5,460 nucleotides of DNA from Mycobacterium sp. (GCA_018882545.1 VERS01000185.1:1-5460), one strand, 5' to 3'; shown: positions 1 to 5,206, counted from the first letter of the stretch. The notes: a model not told the origin generated them from the letters alone. Translations and numbers: made by a program.

Positions 1-147
1 GTCCTCGCCCGACTGCCGGACTTGCGCTTGGCGCGCCTCGATTCCGCGCTGCCGTTGCGCGCGGCGAACTTCGTCAGCGGCCTGGAGGCGATGCCGGTGG
101 TGTTCACCCCGTCCAATCCGGTGCTGGCTCCTGGTTCGCTCGGCTGA
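1..147 (+). CDS. cyp142: Cytochrome P450, C-terminal end (CYP142-like), partial
   Basis: Frame 1 is open from the window edge to TGA at 145-147 and gives the last 48 residues of a protein that starts upstream. It reads LARLPDLRLA, then LPLRAANFVSGLEAMPVVF, then TPSNP. This is the usual end of an actinobacterial P450: the 'RLPDLRL' strand after the L-helix, an R-x-x-x-F-V-x-G-L turn, and the final 'MPVVFTP' strand. The haem-binding Cys loop lies outside the window. The wording is close to what I remember of CYP142, which oxidises the terminal (C26/C27) methyl of cholesterol and cholestenone to the acid. The EchA19 and FadD19 genes at the other end of the window, which act later in the same pathway, support that identity. 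P450 membership is secure; the CYP142 subfamily is inferred from a short tail plus context. No T-rich terminator follows the stop. Confidence 0.8.
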   Translation, partial: VLARLPDLRLARLDSALPLRAANFVSGLEAMPVVFTPSNPVLAPGSLG

Positions 148-259
148 TCCATAGCCGCCCGGGTGCCAGCGGTGCATTCTGAAGCGGAGGGGTACGCCGC
201 ACGGGCGGTTGATCGAGGGGGATCGAGATGGGTGATTCGACAGACGCGGGAATCCGGTC

Positions 260-412
260 ATGCTCTCCGGATTAGCCGCGGTGTGCCTGGCGGCTGCCGT
301 GGCCTCGATGGTGACCGCGAGATCGACCACCACGCGCCCGCGGTCGGTCCTGTACGGCCCGCGACATCTGTACGGCCCACTGGAGAGCGTCGGGGGCCTC
401 GAAGATCGTTGA
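260..412 (+). CDS. Possible small membrane or secreted peptide, 50 aa, unknown
   Basis: An ATG at 260 opens 50 codons ending at TGA 410-412, three bases before the stop of the convergent TetR gene. The N-terminus, MLSGLAAVCLAAAVASMVTA, is one uncharged segment of about 20 residues, followed by a polar basic stretch (RSTTTRPRS) and a short repeat LYGP-RH-LYGP. That is the shape of a single-pass membrane peptide or an uncleaved signal anchor. About 80 percent of third codon positions are G or C, close to its neighbours. A GGGA at 248-251 lies 8 nt before the start and is a weak ribosome site. A stronger one (GAGGGGG near 216-222) serves another ATG at 228 whose frame stops after 15 codons, just past this start. 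So the gene may be real, translationally coupled, or a frameshifted remnant. I recognise no family. Other reading frames over this stretch give Arg-rich nonsense. Confidence 0.33.
   Translation: MLSGLAAVCLAAAVASMVTARSTTTRPRSVLYGPRHLYGPLESVGGLEDR
350..378 (+). repeat. Short direct repeat CTGTACGGCCC, 18-bp period
   Basis: CTGTACGGCCC occurs at 350-360 and again at 368-378, separated by GCGACAT. In the small reading frame from 260 this encodes LYGP-RH-LYGP. It is exact but short, so it could be a small in-frame duplication in a real peptide or chance. Confidence 0.5.
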
Positions 413-415
413 GGA

Positions 416-1003
416 TCAGCGACGTTCGGTCAGGATGCCGTTGAGGAAAATGTCGAGCACCTGCCTGAGGTATCGTGGCCGCACTGCCCGGTCATAGAAG
501 GTGACATCGAAATAGACTGCGGCACTGAACATCCCAATCGCATCGGTCAGGTCGATATCCGGGCGGATCTCCCCGCGCTCAGCTGCTTGCTGCAGGAACG
601 GCAGGATGTCCCTGAAGCGGATGTCCCAGAAGTCCGCGCGAACCTCGGAGAAGTCGGTATCGTGACCGGTGGGCAGATTGCGGTGGAACCATCGTCGGCC
701 CTGCGTTGTCTCGGCCAGTTCGGCCAGTGCCTCGGAGTATTCGGCAAGATCCCGGCGCAAATCCCCGTTCATCGGCGTCGGAATTCTGCTGCGCGCCCGG
801 CTGAGCTGGGCATCCATCAGCAGAACCCGCCAATCGTGCCACCGTTCGGTGATTCTTGCCGGATCGACTCCGGCGCGCCCGGCGACGCCGTCGATGCTGA
901 AGCCGTCGACCCCTCGGATCCGGAATTCGTCGATGGCGGCGTCGAGAACCCGGTCCTCGAAGGTCCCGGGGGAGCCGTCCGGAGGCTCGCTTGCGTCAGC
1001 CAA
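416..1003 (-). CDS. TetR/AcrR-family transcriptional regulator (195 aa)
   Basis: This is a DNA-binding repressor-type regulator of normal TetR length. Residues about 15-62 form the TetR helix-turn-helix domain: FEDRVLDAAIDEFRIRGVDG, then SIDGVAGRAGVDPARITERW. The usual 'YxHF/YRHW..KE' end of the recognition helix is altered here to ITERWHDWRVLL. Residues about 80-195 are the helical ligand and dimer domain; the pattern RDILPFLQQAAERGEIRPDIDLTDA followed by FLNGIL resembles the TetR_C_11-type C-terminal domain. The ligand cannot be predicted. The start is TTG at 1003: GAGGGG (reverse complement of 1013-1018) lies 9 nt upstream, and no in-frame ATG or GTG sits nearer the HTH. It is transcribed divergently from the second TetR gene at 1203, and a 31-bp inverted repeat (1027-1057) starts 24 bp before its start codon, suggesting autoregulation. 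It converges on the P450 gene. Confidence 0.88.
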   Translation of the reverse strand: MADASEPPDGSPGTFEDRVLDAAIDEFRIRGVDGFSIDGVAGRAGVDPARITERWHDWRVLLMDAQLSRARSRIPTPMNGDLRRDLAEYSEALAELAETTQGRRWFHRNLPTGHDTDFSEVRADFWDIRFRDILPFLQQAAERGEIRPDIDLTDAIGMFSAAVYFDVTFYDRAVRPRYLRQVLDIFLNGILTERR

Positions 1004-1024
1004 GTGAACGCACCCCTCACGATC

Positions 1025-1030
1025 ACGTTA
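1025..1030 (-). promoter_or_regulatory. Candidate -10 element of the minus-strand TetR gene
   Basis: On the minus strand the hexamer is TAACGT, which fits the actinobacterial TANNNT form. It would start transcription near 1018, just at the GAGGGG ribosome site of the TTG-start TetR gene, giving a very short leader. No good -35 hexamer is seen at 17-18 bp. It overlaps the left arm of the inverted repeat 1027-1057, so a protein bound there would block it. Confidence 0.3.
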
Positions 1031-1057
1031 TCCGTACCTCGACTCGGTAATCGTAAC
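1027..1057. promoter_or_regulatory. Candidate TetR operator: 31-bp gapped inverted repeat
   Basis: The arms are GTTA (1027-1030) and TACC (1035-1038), mirrored exactly by GGTA (1046-1049) and TAAC (1054-1057), all centred on 1042; G1041/C1043 also pair. Seventeen or more of 31 positions obey the dyad, with conserved blocks at matched spacing, as expected for a TetR-type dimer or pair of dimers. It lies between two divergent TetR genes, 24-54 bp before the start of the minus-strand one and over its candidate -10. That placement favours autoregulation of that gene. Which regulator binds is inference. Confidence 0.42.
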
Positions 1058-1149
1058 TTTTGGGTGGGCGAAACCGGCAGGGTGGTTGTTTACTGCGTCC
1101 CTGATCCGCGAGACTGCTATCGTTTCGGCACCCGGCGGCCAGGCATCCC

Positions 1150-1155
1150 TACAAT
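1150..1155 (+). promoter_or_regulatory. Candidate -10 element of the plus-strand TetR gene
   Basis: TACAAT fits the mycobacterial -10 consensus well and is 47 bp before the ATG at 1203. No TTGACA-like -35 is visible 16-18 bp upstream, which is common for regulated mycobacterial promoters. A start near 1162 would put the 5' end of the mRNA about 6 nt before the small upstream frame at 1168. Confidence 0.35.
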
Positions 1156-1167
1156 TAGGCTGAAGGT

Positions 1168-1203
1168 ATGTTTCGCACTACTGATCGCTGCAGGACAGGC
1201 TGA
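1168..1203 (+). CDS. Possible 11-aa upstream leader ORF, stop-start overlap with TetR gene
   Basis: ATG at 1168 opens the frame MFRTTDRCRTG ending at TGA 1201-1203. Its stop overlaps the ATG of the downstream TetR gene in the sequence TGATG, the classic arrangement for translational coupling. AGG at 1157-1159 is 8 nt before the start; GAAGG at 1162-1166 is too close (1 nt) to act on it. If transcription starts near 1162 the mRNA would be almost leaderless for this peptide. An open frame this short can arise by chance, so only the overlap and promoter placement argue for it. Confidence 0.25.
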   Translation: MFRTTDRCRTG

Positions 1204-1874
1204 TGACTCTCCAGGCTCGAGCGCAGATCACCCGCCAGAGCATCATCGACGCTGCTGCGGAGGTCTTCACCGAATTGGGTTACGGCACCGCGTCGCTTAC
1301 CGAGATGATCGATCGGGCCGGAGTGACCAAGGGTGCGTTCCACTACCACTTCCCGACCAAGGAATCCATTGCTCTGGCCCTGGTCGACTACGCGGACTGC
1401 GCGATTGCCGATGTCCTCGAGGCGGAACTGAGGCCCACCCCCCTGCCGGCACTGGAGTGCCTGGTTCGCGCGGCGTTCGTGGTCGCCGACCTTGCTCGCG
1501 CTGATGCGCGGGTGGCGATCGGTATTCACCTGTGGGACAGCCTGGGCCATCCGGATACGCTGCCGGCCAACCGCATCCGCAGGCAGGAGTTGGCGATGGA
1601 GGCGATCGACAGGGCGGTCAGGGAAGGCGACGTCAGCGCCGACGTCGACCCCGAGGACGTCTGCCATACGCTGTGGGTCGGAATGCTGGGCAATCAACTG
1701 CACGCGCGGGCCGGTAGCAGTGACGGCGGCGACGATGCGGTCGCGACACTCTCGGTGGTTCTGCGCATAATTCTGCGCGGAATCTGTACCGAGCGATCCG
1801 CCCCGTTCTTCGCCCACTTCGTCGAGCGACTGGGGCGACAGTACGCCGCGATCAGAGCCGATCCGGTCAGCTGA
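1203..1874 (+). CDS. TetR-family regulator of the ScbR/ArpA autoregulator-receptor type (223 aa)
   Basis: Residues 4-62 are a textbook TetR DNA-binding domain: QARAQITRQSIIDAAAEVF, ELGYGTASLTEMIDRAGVTK, then GAFHYHFPTKESIALAL. The 'Q-x-R-A-x-x-T-R-x-x-I-I' opening and 'AGVTKGAxxxHFxxKExxA' helix are typical of the gamma-butyrolactone receptor-like (ScbR, ArpA, CprB) branch. In Streptomyces these proteins release DNA on binding a small autoregulator. Residues about 80-223 are the helical ligand and dimer domain, with LECLVRAAFVVADLARAD and a Trp at 111. Mycobacteria are not known to make classical butyrolactones, so the ligand is open. The ATG at 1203 has AGGA at 1191-1194 and CAGG at 1195-1198 upstream and overlaps the stop of a possible leader peptide. 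It is divergent from the other TetR gene. Its 3' end overlaps the phosphatase gene by 8 bp on the opposite strand. Confidence 0.88.
   Translation: MTLQARAQITRQSIIDAAAEVFTELGYGTASLTEMIDRAGVTKGAFHYHFPTKESIALALVDYADCAIADVLEAELRPTPLPALECLVRAAFVVADLARADARVAIGIHLWDSLGHPDTLPANRIRRQELAMEAIDRAVREGDVSADVDPEDVCHTLWVGMLGNQLHARAGSSDGGDDAVATLSVVLRIILRGICTERSAPFFAHFVERLGRQYAAIRADPVS
1867..1874. other. Tail-to-tail overlap: two TGA stops in one palindrome
   Basis: TCAGCTGA is a perfect 8-bp palindrome. Its last three bases are the TGA stop of the plus-strand TetR gene, and its first three, read on the minus strand, are the TGA of the PAS-phosphatase gene. The two coding regions overlap here, so there is no room for separate terminators and each transcript is likely to run into the other gene as antisense RNA. 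Confidence 0.9.
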
Positions 1875-4209
1875 AACTCAGCCGCACCAGAGAGCAGTCG
1901 TCTTTGAACTGTCCGGACAGACTGAGCGACGCCAACCTCCCGGTCACGTCCTGCAGGCTCCAGTCCGTGGCGGAAGCCAAATCGGCGACCAGGTCGATGA
2001 ATTCGGTCAGGCCGTAGTTTCCGCCGTCGGCAACCGGGAAGTCGAACAGGCCGTCGCTGTAGAGCAGGATCTGGCTGTCGGCGCCGACCGATCTGGTCTC
2101 CGCGGTGAAGGGGGCGTTTTCGAACATGCCCACCGGGGGCGCTTGGGACCAGAGCGTTTCGGGTCGACCCGAACCCGTCAAGACCAGAGCCGGGGGATGT
2201 CCGGCGCCGGCGTAGGTCAGGGTACGGGTCGACCGTCGGTAGATCCCGTACCAGATGGTGAGGTAGTGGTGGTTGTGATGCTCCATCCGGAAACGTTCAT
2301 TGAGCGCGGCGAGCACCGAGTCGGGAGCCGCCATCGTCTCGGCGGACAGCGATCCGGGTTGGAGGAAATCATGCACGGAGACCGAGACCAGCGCGGACTC
2401 CACGCCATGTCCTGAGACGTCCATCAGGTAGACCATCAGGTGATCGTCGTCGATCCAGCCGAAGTTGAAGCAGTCGCCACTGAGCTCGCTGGACGGCAGG
2501 TAGAGGGTCGAAGTCCTGACCGCCCCGTCGAGGTCCTTGGGCAGAATCGTCCTGACATAGCTTGCTGCACTGTCCAGTTCGGCCTTTAGGCGCTCGCGGT
2601 ATTCGACTTCCTCGGTGATGTCGATGATCTGGCCGATCACGGTCTGGACGTCGCCGTCCGACCTGCGGACACAGGCGACGAACTGGTCACCCCAGATGCG
2701 GTGGCCGTCGGCGTGGATGAACTGCTTGGTCATCCGGTAGGAGTCGATGCGTCCCGCGACGAGTTCGGCGATGTGGCCGAGGTCGGCTTCGAGATAGTCC
2801 TCGGCAGTCAGGTCGATCCAGTTCTTGGACAGCAGCGTTGCCTCGTCGTATCCGAAGAACTCGCATAACGCGTCGTTGACTTCCAGGAGCGCGCCGTCGG
2901 TCCTGGCCAGACACGTGCCGACCGCCGACGTTTCCATGGAACGCCGGAACAGGGCGTCGGCATCGGCTTGCCGACGCCGGGCCTCGGCCAGGGCTTGTTC
3001 GGCGGCGACCTCATCGTCGATCAGTCGCAGCGACACAACGGAGCCGTCCTGGCGGCCCTCGCGATCGTAGAAGGGTCTGGCGTTGAAATGAAGCCAGTGC
3101 ACGCGGCCGTCGAAGCCGATGTTCCGCAGCCGGCCGGTGAAACTCTCCCCGGCCTGCACTCTGCGAACCCGTTCCCGGTGTTGGTCGATGTCTTCGGCTG
3201 GGATCACGAAGTCGACCACTCGCCGGCCGAGCCAGTACTCCGGTGGTGCGCCGAGAACCTCCTCGGCCGCCGGGGACACCCAGGCGAACCGGCCATCGCG
3301 GATGTGGACCAACATATCCCCGGTGTTCTCGGTCATCAGACGGAGTTGTTCTTCGGACTCTGCCAGCCGTCGCGCGTTGTCGAACCGCTCGGTGACGTCG
3401 CGCAGGGTGACGCTCAGGGAGTTGCCGACCCGGCCGGCACGGATGTCGTAGCGCCGCACATCGTCGAGGATCTCGTTGAAGTAGGGAAAGTCGTCGAGGA
3501 CCACCGGTTCGCCGGTGTCGATGCAGCGGGCGAAATGGGCGAACAGTCCGGACCCGTCCAGATCGGGCAGCGTCGACAGCAGCGAGATCCCGACCATCTG
3601 CTCTCGGCTCAGACCCAGGTAGTGGCAGGCTGCCCGGTTGACCTCGCGGTAGATGAAGTCGACGATGCGATCCTGGCGATCCCGCACGGGTTCGACCAGA
3701 ACCTGGGGATCCAGCAGCGCGTCGGTGGCGGCACGCAGCAGGCTGCGGGCCTGTTCGGCGGCATCGAGGGTGTTGAGCAGGTCGGTGACGTCGCGCCAGT
3801 GCACGCTGATGAGGTCCTCGCCGATGCGTACGGCGCGTATCTCGTAACGGCGAAGTTGCGGCAGTTCGGGTCGCGGCACCGCCCCGGGCAACGCCCTGCC
3901 GTGGTAGCTGAAATCATCGAGGATCAGCGGCTTCCCGGTGTCGACGCAGTGCGCATACCTGGCCAGAAGGCCGCTGGTCTTGACGTTGGGAAGGGTCTCG
4001 GCGAGGCTGCTGCCGATCAGATCCGCCGGTTCCCGCTGCTGCTGGGCGGCGGCGACGGGGTTGATCTCCCGATAGTTGAAATCCACCACCGCCCCGTCGG
4101 CGTCACGCACGGCCTCCAGGACCGCATGCGGTTCGAGGGCGGCCTCGTCGGCGGCCTGCAGGAGATCCTCCGGCGGGTGGCTCTCGGGGCTCGGCTGCAT
4201 CGAGCACAC
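1867..4209 (-). CDS. Four-PAS sensor PP2C-type serine/threonine phosphatase (RsbU/SpoIIE family), 780 aa
   Basis: This is a predicted soluble sensor phosphatase that would dephosphorylate a Ser/Thr-phosphorylated anti-anti-sigma (STAS) protein; the target is not encoded here. No membrane segment or signal peptide is seen. PAS1 (about 16-145) and PAS2 (about 157-276) are clear tandem duplicates: VDFNYREIN/VDFIYREVN, DTGKPLILDDF/DTGEPVVLDDF, RRYEIRA/RRYDIRA, RDVT/RDVT. PAS3 spans about 285-405 (WVSPAAEEVLG, HWLHFNARPF) and PAS4 about 420-535 (LLEVNDALCEFFGYDE, IGQIIDITEE). A helical linker (535-556) leads to the PP2C/SpoIIE domain (about 557-780). Metal-site motifs are SGD (D579), MDVSGHG (D597), YSDG (D719) and KDD (D770/D771), so it looks active. 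The second Asp of the usual GGDxxD is Asn582. The GTG at 4209 has GAGG 6 nt upstream; an ATG at 4200 with GGGGG 9 nt upstream is an equally possible start. A SigF-like promoter lies about 70 bp upstream. No kinase or STAS domain is fused. Confidence 0.92.
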   Translation of the reverse strand: MCSMQPSPESHPPEDLLQAADEAALEPHAVLEAVRDADGAVVDFNYREINPVAAAQQQREPADLIGSSLAETLPNVKTSGLLARYAHCVDTGKPLILDDFSYHGRALPGAVPRPELPQLRRYEIRAVRIGEDLISVHWRDVTDLLNTLDAAEQARSLLRAATDALLDPQVLVEPVRDRQDRIVDFIYREVNRAACHYLGLSREQMVGISLLSTLPDLDGSGLFAHFARCIDTGEPVVLDDFPYFNEILDDVRRYDIRAGRVGNSLSVTLRDVTERFDNARRLAESEEQLRLMTENTGDMLVHIRDGRFAWVSPAAEEVLGAPPEYWLGRRVVDFVIPAEDIDQHRERVRRVQAGESFTGRLRNIGFDGRVHWLHFNARPFYDREGRQDGSVVSLRLIDDEVAAEQALAEARRRQADADALFRRSMETSAVGTCLARTDGALLEVNDALCEFFGYDEATLLSKNWIDLTAEDYLEADLGHIAELVAGRIDSYRMTKQFIHADGHRIWGDQFVACVRRSDGDVQTVIGQIIDITEEVEYRERLKAELDSAASYVRTILPKDLDGAVRTSTLYLPSSELSGDCFNFGWIDDDHLMVYLMDVSGHGVESALVSVSVHDFLQPGSLSAETMAAPDSVLAALNERFRMEHHNHHYLTIWYGIYRRSTRTLTYAGAGHPPALVLTGSGRPETLWSQAPPVGMFENAPFTAETRSVGADSQILLYSDGLFDFPVADGGNYGLTEFIDLVADLASATDWSLQDVTGRLASLSLSGQFKDDCSLVRLSFS
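3391..4164 (-). repeat. Tandem duplication of the N-terminal PAS module
   Basis: Protein residues 16-142 (DNA 4164-3784) and 157-273 (DNA 3741-3391) align end to end with a constant offset of 141 residues through DTG-P--LDDF. PAS1 then carries a loop about 9 residues longer (GRALPGAVPRPELPQ in place of NEILDDV), and the match resumes at RRY-IRA and RDVT. The copies differ enough to be an old duplication. They share more with each other than with PAS3 or PAS4. Confidence 0.8.
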
Positions 4210-4235
4210 CCCCCGCCTCGTCGGCTCTCCCCCAT

Positions 4236-4254
4236 GCCCCAGCCTGGCCGGGGC
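4236..4254 (-). repeat. GC-rich hairpin in the phosphatase 5' leader
   Basis: GCCCC (4236-4240) pairs with GGGGC (4250-4254), and inside it GC (4242-4243) pairs with GC (4247-4248) across one mismatch, leaving a 3-nt loop. It falls between the candidate promoter and the ribosome site of the phosphatase gene, ending about 16 bp before GAGG. It could influence translation or message stability. There is no T-run, so it is not a terminator. Confidence 0.35.
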
Positions 4255-4280
4255 GGGGAAAACATCCGGAACTACTGCTT

Positions 4281-4305
4281 TATCCCCTCGGGAGCCAGAA
4301 TAAAC
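4281..4305 (-). promoter_or_regulatory. SigF-like promoter (GTTT-N15-GGGATA) for the PAS-phosphatase gene
   Basis: On the minus strand GTTT (complement of 4302-4305) is followed after exactly 15 bases by GGGATA (complement of 4281-4286). The mycobacterial SigF consensus, as I recall it, is GGTTT or GTTT, a 15-17 bp spacer, then GGGTA(T/C), and the related SigB promoters of Bacillus are GTTT-N13/14-GGGTAT. The spacer fits and the -10 differs in one or two positions. Transcription would start near 4274, leaving a leader of about 65 nt before the GTG at 4209. No SigA-type promoter is evident in this gap. Confidence 0.5.
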
Positions 4306-4344
4306 AATTAGGATCCCGGTTTTCGCCGATTGGGTTTCGGGCAG

Positions 4345-4361
4345 GCCGGGCTATTGCCGGC
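4345..4361 (-). terminator. Weak hairpin just after the echA19 stop, possible terminator
   Basis: Reading the minus strand, a 5-bp GC stem (GCCGG at 4361-4357 with CCGGC at 4349-4345) with a 7-nt loop begins two bases after the TAG stop of the hydratase gene. The stem is short and no U-tract follows closely, so termination is doubtful. Placement right after the stop is the only support. Read-through into the phosphatase gene about 150 bp downstream on the same strand is possible. Confidence 0.22.
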
Positions 4362-4363
4362 GG

Positions 4364-5158
4364 CTAGCGCAGCTTGAACTGCGGCGCCCGCTTCTCCTTG
4401 AAGGCCAGCGGGCCTTCCTTGGCGTCCTCGCTCAAGAACACCTCGATGCCGATCCGGGTGTCGGTCTTGAAGGCCTCGTTCTCCGCCATGGCCTCGGTCT
4501 CGCGGATCGACCGCAGGATCGCCTGCACCGCCAACGGTCCGTTGCCGGCGATCACCTCGGCGATTTCGTAGGCTTTGGCCAGGGCCTGACCGTCGGGCAC
4601 CACATGACCGATCAGCCCGATCTCCCGGGCCTCGGCGGCGGTGATGTGCCGGCCGGTCAGCAGCAGGTCGCAGGCGATGGTGTAGGGGATCTGGCGGACC
4701 AGACGTACCGCCGAGCCGCCCATCGGGTACAGGCTCCAACGTGCCTCGGAGATACCGAACTTCGCGCTCTGCCCCGCCACCCGGATGTCAGTGGCCTGAA
4801 GGATCTCGGTGCCGCCGGCAATCGCCGGGCCCTCGACGGCGGCGATGAGCGGTTTGGTCAGTCGGCGCCCTTTGAGCAGACCGTCGATCCGCGACGGGTC
4901 GTAACTGCCGTCGGCGAACGCCTCACCCGGCGGTTTCGCGGCGGCAGCCTTGAGGTCCATGCCGGCGCAGAAGTAGCCGCCGGCCCCGGTCAGGATGCAG
5001 ACCCGGATGTCGGGATCATTGTCGACCCGGTCCCAGGCCTGGACCATGATCGACAGCATTTCCCCGGACAGGGCGTTGCGGGCCTCGGGGCGGTTCATCG
5101 TCACGATGAGCACATGCCCGCGCTGTTCGATCAGGGCGTGGGCGTCTTCGGTGGCCAT
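4364..5158 (-). CDS. echA19: Enoyl-CoA hydratase, EchA19-like (steroid side chain), 264 aa
   Basis: This is a full-length crotonase-fold enzyme that adds water across the trans-2 double bond of an enoyl-CoA. The CoA and oxyanion-hole segments are present: FCAGMDL (63-69) and [13 protein letters not shown] (108-120). Both catalytic glutamates of the hydratases are found, Glu118 in GGTE and Glu138 in KFGISEARW, matching Glu144 and Glu164 of rat crotonase. It should therefore be active and not an isomerase-only relative. The sequence and the divergent fadD19 neighbour match M. tuberculosis EchA19 (Rv3516), reported to hydrate a cholesterol side-chain intermediate (3-oxo-chola-4,22-dien-24-oyl-CoA). 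The ATG at 5158 has GGAAGG 8 nt upstream, and the [14 protein letters not shown] start matches family length. A KstR-type operator in the shared 59-bp region should repress it when no cholesterol metabolite is present. The stop is TAG. Confidence 0.92.
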   Translation of the reverse strand: MATEDAHALIEQRGHVLIVTMNRPEARNALSGEMLSIMVQAWDRVDNDPDIRVCILTGAGGYFCAGMDLKAAAAKPPGEAFADGSYDPSRIDGLLKGRRLTKPLIAAVEGPAIAGGTEILQATDIRVAGQSAKFGISEARWSLYPMGGSAVRLVRQIPYTIACDLLLTGRHITAAEAREIGLIGHVVPDGQALAKAYEIAEVIAGNGPLAVQAILRSIRETEAMAENEAFKTDTRIGIEVFLSEDAKEGPLAFKEKRAPQFKLR

Positions 5159-5190
5159 CGTCTGCCGCCTTCCGGTCGCACTTGTGGAGA

Positions 5191-5196
5191 ACTGTA
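5191..5196 (-). promoter_or_regulatory. Candidate -10 of echA19
   Basis: On the minus strand this is TACAGT, a TANNNT hexamer 33-38 bp before the echA19 ATG, inside the left edge of the KstR-like operator. No recognisable -35 is found at 17-18 bp. One operator could thus shut off both divergent promoters. Confidence 0.35.
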
Positions 5197-5206
5197 ACAG
5201 GTTCTA
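5193..5206. promoter_or_regulatory. KstR operator (cholesterol-catabolism repressor site)
   Basis: TGTAACAGGTTCTA matches the KstR pattern TNNAACNNGTTNNA at every fixed position, and flanking C5192/G5207 extend the dyad. KstR is the TetR-type repressor of mycobacterial cholesterol catabolism and is released by a steroid acyl-CoA (3-oxo-4-cholestenoyl-CoA). The site lies between echA19 and fadD19, the place it is expected from the pathway. The match is seen directly; binding is inferred from the known consensus. Confidence 0.83.

Noticed and set aside
155..208. CCGCCCG and CGGGCGG inverted repeat after the P450 stop
   Set aside because: The 7-bp arms are about 40 nt apart with no T-run; in GC-rich DNA this is expected by chance and does not make a convincing terminator.
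211..227. Direct repeat GATCGAG at 211-217 and 221-227
   Set aside because: Seven bases repeated once around a G-run is weak; it may simply be part of a ribosome-site region and has no further copies nearby.
163..444. 93-codon frame in the region after the P450
   Set aside because: It is Arg/Gly-rich without hydrophobic or domain pattern, lacks a ribosome site, and runs into the 3' end of the TetR gene.
905..928. SalI, BamHI and EcoRI sites in 24 bp, resembling a cloning polylinker
   Set aside because: The bases encode the normal TetR first-helix region (DEFRIRGVDG) in frame and without disruption, so this is chance in genuine coding sequence.
1071..1091. AAAC and GTTT arms as an autoregulator-receptor (ARE-like) operator
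   Set aside because: Beyond the outer four bases the dyad is poor, and the inner positions do not match the known ARE pattern well enough to call.
587..1504. 305-codon open frame on the plus strand
   Set aside because: It crosses the minus-strand TetR gene, the divergent promoter region and part of the second TetR in a wrong frame. Its composition is Gly/Pro/Arg-rich with no family signature.
1155..1817. 220-codon open frame on the minus strand
   Set aside because: It lies opposite the plus-strand TetR gene, which has a clear HTH and start. The antisense product has no recognisable fold.
2968..4311. 447-codon open frame on the plus strand
   Set aside because: It runs antisense to the PAS-phosphatase gene, whose domains are unmistakable. 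Long antisense open frames arise in high-GC genes with G/C third positions. Its product shows no recognisable domain.
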